Below, one piece after another: positions 1 through 10,368 of a stretch of DNA of 64,000 nt. The DNA is from Corticium candelabrum. Taxonomy: Eukaryota; Porifera; Homoscleromorpha; Homosclerophorida; Plakinidae. Below the pieces are notes generated by a model. It had not been told where the DNA came from. It saw only the letters and a program-made list of their open reading frames with translations, and did not search any database. The stretch's first letter is position 1, and the number at the start of each line of letters is the position of its first letter. Position numbers and translations under genes: made by a program. The stretch covers positions 7,645,052-7,709,051 of the forward strand of contig NC_085089.1 in assembly GCF_963422355.1 (NCBI RefSeq), in the 5' to 3' direction.

Positions 1-3000
1 TCAGTAAGAAAGACAAGAAGCCGAAGAGTGCAAAGGAAGTGCAGTACCGGGAGGCTATAACCAACGCAAAGGTTTGGGAGGCACGTTTGGAATCAACAGA
101 GAAATCTCGACTCGAATACAGGCGAGAGATGCTGCGATCGCGAAATGACCTTTTGCATGACTTCATAACGACAATTACACTTGCAGAGAGAATGTCCGGA
201 GGCTTGTCCATGAGAACGATGATTTACAAAAGAAAATGGCACAGGTGTTGAGAAACACATGCAGACGCAGAAACACTTGCAATTTCTTACCCTGTAGCTG
301 TTTAGAATGAGAAAGACACTGTTGAGGTGCTGTCATTTCTAAAGCGCGAGGACGTGGTTAAAGATGATCAGGTGTGCAGGATGGAGAGTATAGTTTACTT
401 GATTGGGATGGTATATGGTTGAGCGTTTGTTGTTTGGGTTGTGGTAGATGTCCAAGTTGCAGCAGCAGCTGAAAGATTTTAGGCGCGAAGGTCGTGTTGC
501 TATTGAAGCGACAGAGAGAAAGTTTGCAGTTCAGATTGAAGCAATGGATGCATCTCTTGTGCAAAAGGATGAAGAGGTATGCATAGATGGCTCTCTCTGT
601 CTGTCTGTCTGTCTGTCTGTCTGTCAAAGAAGTATATTTTTATAAATCGGAACTATTGCTAAATCAAACTAAGCAACTCTTAAGTTAACTAAAAGTATAA
701 TATGTGATACACTACAGTTGTCTGTTTGTCTGTCTGTCTGTCTGTCAATACATATATTTCTTAGGCAAGACATTATTACAGTCCTAGAATACGCTAAAAT
801 CAGCAAGTTCTAAGACAACTTGGACTCTTAAGCCACGTTTACATGGGGTCCGCTAAATTGTGTTGTAGGCTCGGCCCTGTTTGTATTCACATGTCCATAA
901 CCACCATCGACCTCTTAGCTAGATGCGCAGGGTGTGAAGTATGAGTCAATCGCATGAAACAATGGTGGGACGCAGAAGCATACTATATGGACCGACGAAG
1001 AGGTGACGGCACTCATGATGACAGCGTGCAAAACCAACTCAATGGCGTGACTAAAATTATTTGAAAAGCATGTGAGATGAGTTCACAATCGTCCACCATG
1101 ATTAACAGCATGCGCACGCTAGTCAATGATGGGCGGAGCTATATCATGACTGGGGCCTGACCTGGCATTCGAAAGTGAGCCATGCCCGTAGGACCGGGTC
1201 CCATAACATCGTGTAAACGAGGCTTTAGAGGTCACTAAGAGTCAACAGTTGACAATAAGCTAACAGAGTTAGTCTAGTCTGTCTGTTTGTGTGGCTGTCT
1301 GTTTGTCTATGGTGTGTCTGTCTCTGTGTTAGGATGAATAGATGGATTTATTGAAACATCTTAATGCAAATATGTAATCAATGGTTAGGTTGGGTGTTGT
1401 CATTTTTGTGCCTGACTCTTCTCTTTATTCACACAAATTAATAGTATCTTTTTTTGTTAGATTGAAGCTCTGCAGGTAGAATTGAAGCAGGTGAAACACT
1501 TTAGACAGAATCGTGCTCAGATGCAGAAACAAATGGAGGAGGTCAGCCACGATATTTGCCCAGCCCTATAATTCCCAATTCAAGTATTGCTTTGGTGCTT
1601 GTATAGTTGCAAAATACAATTGATGATTTGGAGTTGCAAAACAAGCAGTCAGTCATGCAGCTAGAACAACGTTATCTAGAGGAGAAAGTATATACAATCT
1701 CAATTGTACTGAATGTTTGGTCATTGGTTTATGCACTTGCTGTGTTAGGCAAGACTTCAGCAAGAAGCAAGTAGAAAGGTGGAAGAGCTAGCGGCACAGG
1801 CTCATGATGAAGCTGTTCGGTAATAGATTGTTAGTAGTTGCAATACATTTTTCTGATCTAGCTCACATGCTTAATTAACCTTTTGGCTGGATTGGAAATG
1901 ATGTTGACCACTTTCTTGTGCAAAAACCTTGTTTCTATACTATACCATACTATACCATACCATACCATACCGTACCATACCATACCATACCGTACCATAC
2001 CATACCATACCATACCATACCATACCATACCATACTATACCATACCATCCTATCCTATACCTATTGCAGGAATTTGGATGAGACAACAAAGTCTGTTTAC
2101 AAGGAGAATATTTCTCTAAGTGAGGCTATCACGTACCACACAACACAGAGTGAGCAACTACAAAGCAAGGTTGACACTTTGGCAAGCGAAATTGCATCAC
2201 TGAAGGATGAGAAGGAGCTCAATGGAATGCTAGTGCAAAAAAAAGTGGTTGAATCCAAAAAGCACAAACGACAGATCAAAGAGGTAAGTAATATTTAAAC
2301 ACAAGATGTAAGCATTTGTTTTGTAATTGTAGAATATTAGGTTGGTATTTGTTTTTATTAATAAAAGTTTTAAGAAGTTGGGTATTTATTGGACAGTTTG
2401 TTTATCACTATATCTGGAGAAAGCGGTGTTAGAGCTAAAAGGTGTGAAATTATACATACAAGACTTATATAATATGCTTCTAGACTGTATTATTGAATGG
2501 AGTAGCTGGATGTGTGTAAATGCTGGTGTCTTATGTACTGCTGTTATGTTCAGTATGCTGGTGTACTGTGCTGTATATTGAAAATTATACAGACTATTTG
2601 CATTTATTAAATGACATTAGGAAGCAGGAAAATTGCACTGTAAATTGTTGCATTGAAAGGAATAAGTATGAAGCCTGCAGTCAATGACGAAAGTATTGCC
2701 AGGTCAAATAGTTTAATTAAATTGCATCAACTAAATGTCAAAACTGAGACAATTATGGATTGTGTAGAATGATGCATGGAAGTCTGTTTGTATATGAAAG
2801 TAATATAGATACGTAGGTGTTCAGTTTTTACTGAAATATTGAAAATGTAGTTGTGTGCTGGAATTTAGCTTCGTGAAAAGGTGGAGACGTTGGAACAGAC
2901 ACTGACTCAAGTGGTGAGAGAATTTGAAGTGGAGAAGGAGATCTTAAGACGACAGACAGAAGCTGAGTTGAAGAATAGCAGAGACGAAATTAGTCGTCTT

Positions 3001-3957
3001 CAACGTCAACTTGAAATGAGAAACAAGGAAACGAATCACATTAAACTGCTAGCAAAAAACTTGCTTTTGCAGGTTAGCTTGTTTTTTGGATAATCACTAA
3101 TTAGGAAATCGTGAAGTTATAATTTCTTATGATGTCATTGTAGAGGTCAGATGTTGAGACATTTTTTCTTGATGCACTAGAGCATGTCAAAAAGGAAATA
3201 TCTATCAACAGGTAGGCTGCATTTCTAGACAAATGTGTCATGCATTGGACATGAGGGTGTCACTGAACAATTATTGAGTACTACAAGTTTATTAATTAAA
3301 TAAGACAGTTTGTTACTATCAGACTGCAGATCCAACAGCAGGGCGTTTTTGTCAGTGGTTTGCGGTTTTGTTTCAGAGCTGAATATCGCAAGCATGCATT
3401 AGTGGCTTATCAGAAGAGTGTTGCTGCAGCTCAGCGAGGAGAGCAAGAGTTGCCAAGAGTGCGAACATTTAGGTTGCAGTTATGATTAGATCTGTAATGG
3501 CAAAGAAGACATACTTTCACTTTGTTCTGTGTAGATTACTAGATCAAAGTACCAACAGTGTTTATAAAGACTTGGAACAAGCGGAAAGCTGGTAGATTGT
3601 GATAGGTTGTTTTTTGTTTGTTTTTTTAAAATTCTTGTTTGTTGTAGGAGTCATGTATCTAGTAAGGTAGATGTTGGTGATTTGACGTGGGAACAGAAGG
3701 AGCAACTTCTTCGATTTCTCTTTGCGAAGATGAATGGTCAAGGGAAACAAAAAAGGCAAGACATAGATGTTTAATTATACGTTTATCAACATTGGTTTTA
3801 ATACAGTGATTTGAAATCTAGAAAAGCTGAGCATTCTCAGCACAGTCTTGTGCCATTGACTAAAGATGAAGACAGATCTGAGTTAGTCATGTTTAATTCG
3901 TGCATCTTTCGGCAATTCCACTTTCCACTAACTTACCGTGCAGCTCAGTCCATCTGA
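1..3957 (+). CDS. BBOF1: Basal body-orientation factor 1 (BBOF1/CCDC176), 5' end missing
   Basis: Coiled-coil protein known to align basal bodies in multiciliated cells. The window opens inside the gene. Exons read 3-121, 187-?, 306-371, 448-576, 1461-1541, 1607-1687, 1749-1819, 2070-2283, 2869-3072, 3144-3211, 3377-3472, 3535-3591, 3648-3755 and 3807-3957 (stop TGA). The joined protein follows vertebrate BBOF1 from start to end: KVWEARLE near the N end, NEKDTVEVLSFLKRED, VETFFLDALEHVKKEI, then the family signature DVGDLTWEQKEQLLRFLFAK near the C end. Almost all of it is charged heptad-like coiled coil. Two introns (122-186 and 3756-3805 or 3806) need GC donors (AG|GCGAGA, AG|GCAAGA); only these keep frame and family alignment. 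The C-terminal tail after the signature is short and unlike vertebrates, so the final exon is less certain. The many introns hold a MITE and microsatellites. Confidence 0.9.
595..747. repeat. (CTGT)n tracts in BBOF1 intron
   Basis: Two CTGT tetranucleotide runs (about 595-624 and 719-746), each followed by a similar AT-rich segment. The same tract-plus-AT-tail pattern recurs near 31400 and 51950-52800, so this may be a dispersed repeat family rather than chance slippage. Confidence 0.7.
831..1224. mobile_element. PIF/Harbinger-like MITE in BBOF1 intron
   Basis: The ends are inverted repeats: the left end reads AGCCACGTTTACATGG and the right end, reverse-complemented, AGCCTCGTTTACACGATG. A 3 bp TTA duplication flanks it (828-830 and 1225-1227). 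AGCC... ends and a TTA/TAA target duplication are typical of PIF/Harbinger non-autonomous elements. About 394 bp, with no coding sequence seen. Confidence 0.75.
1937..2055. repeat. (CATAC)n pentanucleotide repeat
   Basis: More than 20 imperfect CATAC units in the BBOF1 intron just upstream of the exon at 2070. It ends about 15 bases before the acceptor and gives spurious tyrosine-histidine-threonine open frames. Confidence 0.9.
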
Positions 3958-5738
3958 TTAGAAAAGTTCTGCTTAAATGTACCCTAGGAAATTCGGAGCA
4001 CTACCATGTATTTAGACCCGGATATGTCACACCTATCCATGCATGCATTCATGTAAACAGCTAGACAACAGTGCCGAGTCTGAGCGAGAAAGACTGAGCT
4101 TGCACAGCAGCGAGAGCACTTTATAGATCTCTCATAATGAAACGATTTGTATACCAACATGCAGCAGCAAGCAACAAGTCAATGCATGAGCAAGACACCT
4201 TCTATGAGGTTCCGGTGATCGCAGCTCGATTTGAGCATGCGCACCAGTCGCATTACAGAATGCTTGGGACTGAGCCCAGAACAATAGTAGCTGCCAGTAG
4301 AAAACGCACGAGTCGAGTGATTGGAAAGAAACGGTTGACTTCTGGATTTTACTGTATTGAAGTATGGATACGTGGCCAGCGGGTTGATTTTTCAAACATT
4401 GAATATTGATAAGTGGAAAAGTGCAACTACGGATAAGTGGAAACCATATATGAGTAAGTGAAACATCTGCTGTTGAACGTTGGACTAATGTACACCCACC
4501 CAATGATGCTATGATAATGGAAAGTGGAATGGCCGAAAGGTGCATGGATTATGTTTTTCTTTGTGTGGTTGTGATCATCTGTCCATTATAGATGCATGTA
4601 GGTGTTGAGGTTTAGGATTTGAACAGACTGCCAATAATAGTTGCTTCACACCTATTTGCAACAAAAAAATGTGACACAAAGATATTACAACAGATTGACT
4701 CAATGATCATGCATCTTGTTTCAGACATTTACGTTTTGTGTGTACTGTTATCTTCTCATGTAGCCAAATGCACTGTAAGCAGTGGCAATAAACCAGTGGT
4801 TTGCACTGGCCATAATTAACTGGCATTGAATTGGTTCTTGTTATGCACTTTATCGTAGTTGATGTATCTCAGCCATTTATTTGGTGCATGATATTCCTGA
4901 TAACAAGGACCATACAGAAGAACTTCAGTCTTGAAACCTATTCTGTTACTGGCTTGCCACATACTATATATACAGTGGAATAAATGCCTTCCGTAGATAT
5001 TACTGGTAAGCTACAACACTTGATACTAGCAACTTTACTAACAAGACTCAATTTTTCTGGCTTTTTGTGTATTACTATGTATGTATCACATCATAAATCA
5101 CATCAGAATTATATTGTTGCAGGCAACATGGTGAGAGCATCAAAGAAGAACAGACTTTTATTACTCAGCAAGGAGAAACCACTGCTGCATCAACTGTTGT
5201 GTCTTAGCTGCGTTTCAAAGTGATTTGGTGAAGATGGAGTAGCAAAATAGGACAAAGACATCACATTATATTTTGTACATTATATCTGCAGATACAACTT
5301 AATTGTGGTAGAGATGCTTATTGTTGTCTTTAAGAATCTCAATCAAACCACTTTCTCACTGTGAAGTTGCGCATGTTAGTCTACTGACTCAGTGAGTAAT
5401 CATTGTCCTGTATGGATCAGCAAAACGTCGGGCAGCTTTTACTGTACTCTCTGTCTGTTTGGAAGTTTGTATGAAAGTTCATTCTTTAAATTTTTCTTAT
5501 TTTCTTACCACAGAGGGTATTTTTACTTTGGAAAATGGTCTAACTTACTACATACGTGAGACCATATTTTTTCCTGATATTATTGTGTAGCGCGTATAGT
5601 TTGGTGGAACTCGAGGCTATTTATGTCAGTGCGCGAACTGGTCATGGGTTTCCGAGTCTGTTGGCAGAGACTCTGATGGTTGGTTCCAATTCTTATTTTT
5701 CCACTTTAATTAATAAGCAGTGCTCGTGCGTTTAGTTT
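3958..5738. other. Spacer between BBOF1 and the glutaredoxin gene
   Basis: About 1.8 kb with no gene I can support. Open frames of 90 codons (+, 4137-4409) and 137 codons (-, 4132-4545) overlap each other, lack recognisable motifs and are probably chance. The promoter of the downstream gene should lie in the last few hundred bases. Confidence 0.5.
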
Positions 5739-7136
5739 ATGTCAACAACAGGAAAGGCTGCTACTGTTGTGGTTGGGTCTCTTATCGGGTCATACGCTCT
5801 GTGGAAATGTCTCAGTAATCATCCAACTTCTAATCTCAAGTCAACTGAATCTACAGGCTCACATGAATATCTTCACAAGGTTTGTAATATTTTGGCAGGC
5901 TTTTGTTTCATGATATTTCATCTAGAAACGATGTGTGTTGACAAAAAATTACACTTTAACTTGATTAATTTTATCAAAATTATTCTATTATATTGTGATA
6001 CCATAGTTTCAGCTTTTGACTGAATACTAGAATTAACTAAGCAGCTCAGCAGATGATCTAAATAATAGAGGAAGCACAGACTGGTGTATTTTTTATACCT
6101 ACAATTCCAGATGTGTAGAAAGGTATCATTTATGATTTCTAGGTTAGTTGTTGTGATGTCATTTTTTAATCATGAAAATATCTCTAGCTAAAAAATTAGA
6201 CTGCTTTTTACATTTGATATATTATACACATAGTAATTGTTTGTTTTCTAGCTGGTAAGCAAGGACAAAGTTGTTGTCTTCATGAAAGGCGACCCTCTGA
6301 ATCCCAGGGTTTGTGCATATCTTTGTTTTTACTCATTATTTTAATCAATCTATAAATTAACAGGTGGATTTCAAGCTTAGATTAGATTTTTGATTGACAC
6401 ACTAGTTTATAGTCTTTGTTGTGTTGTTATGTAATACTGTGTGGTCAGACTCTGCTTACTGCTCATCTTATTACGCTGTACTCTTTTGTATACACATTTT
6501 GTCTGGATAGATATTGTAAGACATTTTCCTGGTCTTGTTCTTGGTGACTGGACAACGTTTTATTCTTATTCTAGATACATATTTAGTAAGCAATGTAATG
6601 TTTTCTATTGTACGTTTTCTAGTGTCGTTACAGCAAGCAATTGGTTGATATCTTGAAAGAGTACGGTATGCTATTTGTGACTTGTGTGCAGTTAATGGAT
6701 TACATAATAAGACTTTGTCATTTCTGATTTTCATAAGGTGTGAACAAATATGCTTCTTACGATGTACTGAAGGATCCAGCAATGAGGAGTGGTATCAAGA
6801 AGTACTCGTAAGCTCTATAGATAGCAGCCATTTGCTGTTTGTAATTTAGTTCAAGTGTGTTGCTGCATGACAGTGATTGGCCTACATTACCTCAACTTTT
6901 CTTCAAAGGGCAGTTTGTGGGTGGAGTCGACATTGTTACAGAAATGCATCACAATGGTAAAAGGGATTTCTAGATCTTTGTCTGAATTGTGTTTTAGTTT
7001 ATGTGTTGTAGGGCAGCTCGGTGAGGAGCTTAGGAAGGCAGGAATTCGATCGAAGTTGGCTGAGAAACAGGAATTGCAACAGCTGGGTATACGTACAGCT
7101 TTGTTGGAGAAACACAAATTTTACAGAAATAAGTAG
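5739..7136 (+). CDS. Monothiol glutaredoxin, GLRX5-like, with CRYS active site
   Basis: Family members bind and transfer [2Fe-2S] clusters with glutathione, in mitochondria for GLRX5. Exons 5739-5879, 6252-6308, 6623-6665, 6738-6807, 6874-6956 and 7012-7136 join in phase to about 172 residues. The match to GLRX5 is clear: [12 protein letters not shown], the active site, [25 protein letters not shown] (glutathione-binding TLPQ and GG) and [15 protein letters not shown]. The active site is CRYS where the family has CGFS: the exon starting at 6623 reads TGT CGT TAC AGC. The N end (residues about 8-25, [13 protein letters not shown]) is hydrophobic, so it could be an anchor or an atypical import signal. 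The C end is longer than in GLRX5. The family is certain; orthology to GLRX5 versus a divergent paralogue is not settled. Confidence 0.9.
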
Positions 7137-7651
7137 ACTTGTATGTAGACTGTCATAAGGATGTACAAAACAAACCTTTGGGTAATCAATATCTGCAGTT
7201 GAATTTGGTAATGGTAGAAATTAGAGAATTCTGTTAATTTAGAGATTTACTGTTTGTAATTTTTCATATTTTTGCCGTCTGTCCATGCCAACTGCCAAAT
7301 TCTTATTCATACATCATGGCATACCTAACTCTTTCAGAGAACATTTGACCTACTGGGTGAATCAAGTTTTATAGCGAATTATATTATACTAGCTGTATAG
7401 GGTTGGTTATAATATTGATGATGAATATTGATGACACTTCTGTTCATTTCTTGCATGTCTAAGGTGTTATTGACCACATCATTGTCTTTGCGTGCTAAGA
7501 GGCGGGAGCTTATAACAAGTGATCAAGAGAGGTCTCACCTGAAGATCACTTGCAATTGCTCTTTGTGTGTGTGCGTGTGTAAAGACCTTGTCGTTTCAAA
7601 GACTTTACTTTGTTTGAAGAACATACCGTTCCAAGACTTTTGTTACTCAAG
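7137..7651. other. Spacer before the first SelW gene
   Basis: About 500 bp with no supported gene. A short open frame at 7428-7658 runs over the SelW start and looks like chance. Confidence 0.5.
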
Positions 7652-8107
7652 ATGGTAGTAAACATATTTGTAACATACTGGTAAGCATTTAGTTGCTTGT
7701 AGATTTATTGAGTACAAATACATGTTTCTTATGTTTCTACAGAGAATGAGGGTACGAGCCGAAGGTCGGATGTTCTTGTGACTGGCAAGTTTCTGTGGTA
7801 TAGGTTAATTTTTGGTTGCCTGACTAGTTCTTAGAGCTGAAGGAGAAGCTCAATGAACGATTCGGCTCAGACGTAGACGTTCAAGGAAAAGAGACCGAAG
7901 AGGAGACTGGGTGGTTGGAAGTACAGGTTGTGGGTGGTAAACTGTTGCATTCTAAGAAGGTACGCAATTGTACAGTTATGAAACACTCAATATCTTTGTT
8001 AGAACTACTTCCTTTAGAATGGAGATGGCTTTATCGACACTGAAGAAAAGCTGCAGAAGATTTTTCAAGGTGTCGAGCAAGCTATGGGGAAAAAATCTCA
8101 AAGTTGA
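7652..8107 (+). CDS. Selenoprotein W family, copy 1, two UGA codons near the redox site
   Basis: Small thioredoxin-fold redox protein of the SelW (Rdx) family. Exons 7652-7680, 7743-7764, 7828-7959 and 8018-8107 join in phase and match copy 2 (9630-10094) in exon number, phases and most residues (FLELKEKLNERFG, TGWLEVQVVGGKLLHSKK, NGDGFIDTEEKL). Exon 2 is 22 nt where copy 2 has 25. Splicing therefore gives TAC TG|A GAA TGA GGG TAC: two UGA codons separated by Glu, in place of the usual Cys-x-x-Sec-Gly-Tyr. The second UGA is at the Sec position; the first is created by the splice junction and stands near the usual Cys. A SECIS-like hairpin follows at 8164-8221. Either both UGA codons are decoded as Sec, or a different splice is used, or this copy is failing. 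Confidence 0.8.
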
Positions 8108-8163
8108 TCTAGCTAGCCAATAGTCAATATGAACTGAAAGATTCTTTCTGCAAGTAACTGTGT

Positions 8164-8221
8164 GCTCGTTTGTGATGGGTTCTACTCAAACCAGTGACAG
8201 TAGAGCCTTGATGTCATGAGC
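8164..8221 (+). promoter_or_regulatory. SECIS-like element of SelW copy 1
   Basis: Outer stem GCTC (8164-8167)/GAGC (8218-8221), then TGAT on both sides (8173-8176 and 8209-8212) able to form the non-Watson-Crick quartet. A 9 bp stem follows (8178-8186 with 8199-8207, one G-T pair), closed by a loop starting CAAA that supplies the apical adenines. The 5' core is GTGA rather than the usual ATGA. The layout matches copy 2 although the stem bases differ, as expected for selected structure. Confidence 0.75.
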
Positions 8222-9629
8222 TTCAGCTGCATAGCAGATTGGTTTCTTATTTGCTAGAAAGGAAGTGTTTACTTTGACACGGTTAGCCAATAGATTATAA
8301 GATTCTCACAAGATTGTCAGTAGACTTCACATTATCAGGCCCTCACTTCTTTAGCTGCTTAGTGTTCACATCACCTAATGCAAAACGCCTAGCGTGATAA
8401 TTATTAGACACTCTCAACAGAGCACTTTGCCGCTATACCTACTCCTAGTCTCTCATAGTCAGACTCTCTCCAGCCATCAGACTTCCGGGCAAGATGCAGT
8501 TGATTTAACGTCATTTTGATTTATAAACTTAATGTATGGCTATGCACAAGTTGATGTGACTAACAAATTTAACCTAACTATAAACTAAGCTCTATCTACA
8601 TATCTATACCATGCAGTCCGGCCTGTTCAAACAGTGGCCGTTGTGTGACTGTTGTGACTTCTTTCTAGGTTGTAACTTTCAATATAGTATTACCTGGCCT
8701 TTTTGGTCTACACAGCAAGTTTTACTGTCTTCAACAACATAAATTATATTTCAATTTGTGCAACATGTACAGTAGTTTACATACTTCAAATCAATAGAGC
8801 GAATCAAAAGATGCCGGACAGGAACGTTCTAGTATTTATGAAGTCGATGGCGTATGATGCATATATAGTCGTGGATCTACGTCATACCATATCGGGTATA
8901 TGCAGGACAGCTAGAAACTTAATAGGGATTTAATTTGCTCGTGTAGAGCTTTCAACTAATAAGATCATATATATCGAGCTTTCAAGAACATATTAGAACA
9001 GTTGTCAGTAAAACTATGGTGCTACAACGCCAAGATGCTGCATGCACGTATGCAATTAGAAGTTTTAGATGTTCGTAGTTGGGATTTGCCTACTTGATTT
9101 GGGAGAGACGTTGGAAGGAAGTTGGGGTATTGTAAAATTCAATGTCTTATCTTTCAAAGAGCGCCTGTACTGAAGCACTAGAGTGCTAAACTCTACCTGT
9201 TATGCAGTAGGCGGAGCGAGTCTGTATCGTACGTCACGTGATCGGCCAGCGCTGCTATTTACTACAGTTTACACCCTAGCGTTTCACACCTTGTTGTAAA
9301 TCAAGCTAGAACTGCTCGTGCTGAAAACTGTAGTTGTGCCCGAGAACGTTTGAGTCTCTACGATGCAATTAGCGCGCGTGTCTAGCAACATCATGACGTC
9401 TAGGCATCTCAGATCTTACCAAGCGCGAGCTTATTTGTTCTTAAGTGTTGGATGTATTCCTGACCACTCCTGCAATGCACCTAGAATTTCCATCTTGTGT
9501 CGCGCTCTGCTCGACTTTTAGCTAACGTGCGCGAGTATGCGTCATTCTGACTCAGGTTTCGATAGCGCAACACGCGTGTTTGGATTACCCTCGATCTTTC
9601 GTACAAATTGCAGTGCTTTTGCTATAACT
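8222..9629. other. Spacer between the two SelW genes
   Basis: About 1.4 kb with no gene I can support. The last few hundred bases are richer in CpG (ACGTCACGTGATCGGC near 9230) and probably hold the promoter of copy 2. Confidence 0.45.
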
Positions 9630-10094
9630 ATGGTTGTCAAGATAAAGATAACTTACTGGTAAGTGTTCTGATTGGTAATCTTGTCTGGAGGCCCTTTTCA
9701 GTCTAGCTGATTTGTTGTTTTCGATCGTTAGTGGCGCATGAGGCTACGCTTCAAAGGTGGGCATATCTGAGTATGACAGTTGACTATTTTTAGCTACGTC
9801 GTTTCTGTGTTTTGTAGTTTCAGAAGCTGAAGTCTGATCTCACCGATGAATTCGGTGATCAAATTGAAATCGAAGGAGAAGGCACCCCATCTGTAACTGG
9901 TTGGTTGGAAGTACAAGTTGTTGGCGGCAAACTGTTGCATTCTAAGAAGGTACGTATTCTCTATCTTTGCGCAGAGAAACCTTTTGCTACATACTTCCGT
10001 TGTCATGTAGAACGGTGACGGGTATGTCGATAGTGAGGAGAAGCTTAAGAAGATTGGGGATGGCATTCAGGCCGCTATAGATGCGGCGAAGTGA
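9630..10094 (+). CDS. SELENOW: Selenoprotein W, copy 2, in-frame UGA = Sec
   Basis: SelW family redox protein. Exons 9630-9658, 9732-9756, 9818-9949 and 10011-10094 join to MVVKIKITY-C-G-A-U-GYASK, then FQKLKSDLTDEFG, TGWLEVQVVGGKLLHSKK, NGDGYVDSEEKLKKIGDGIQ and a TGA stop. The Cys codon is split across the first intron (TG|T), and the TGA at 9739-9741 falls exactly at the Sec of the CxxU motif, followed by the conserved Gly-Tyr. A strong SECIS lies about 60 bases after the stop (10152-10208). Length (about 87 residues) is normal for SelW. An automatic gene caller would probably truncate or miss it, because the true first two exons are 29 and 25 nt and carry the UGA. Confidence 0.95.
9739..9741 (+). 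other. Selenocysteine codon (TGA) of SelW copy 2
   Basis: TGA inside exon 2, flanked by GGC GCA before and GGC TAC after, giving Cys-Gly-Ala-Sec-Gly-Tyr as in SelW. The downstream reading frame stays open with full family similarity, and a SECIS is present. Confidence 0.95.
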
Positions 10095-10151
10095 CAGTTC
10101 GTTAGCAGCCAGTGACTGAAGTTGACGGGGTTTCTGTTGCGATTGTTGTGT

Positions 10152-10208
10152 GCTCTGTATGATGGGATCTGCTGAAATGGAGAAAGCAGATCCTTGATGT
10201 TTGTGAGC
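10152..10208 (+). promoter_or_regulatory. SECIS element of SelW copy 2
   Basis: Outer stem GCTC (10152-10155)/GAGC (10205-10208); core ATGA (10159-10162) opposite TGAT (10195-10198); perfect 8 bp stem GGATCTGC (10165-10172)/GCAGATCC (10186-10193); 13-base loop TGAAATGGAGAAA with apical AAA. This is the eukaryotic SECIS layout, in the 3' UTR where it is needed. Confidence 0.9.
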
Positions 10209-10368
10209 TGCACTTTCAAAGCAGAAAGTTTCGTATTTGTGAAGTCACTCGTTTTTTGTTGAACTAGTTTAGTGTACACTCGTTAGAACTGCTTAGCAAG
10301 TGTGAATTTTACTGTCAGTAGAAAGCGCCTCGACTTCCGTTCACGTGACCATATCTGTGTTGCATAGC

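Noticed and set aside
4132-4545. 137-codon minus-strand open frame
   Set aside because: Overlaps a plus-strand open frame, has no motif, signal or splice context, and lies in a spacer.
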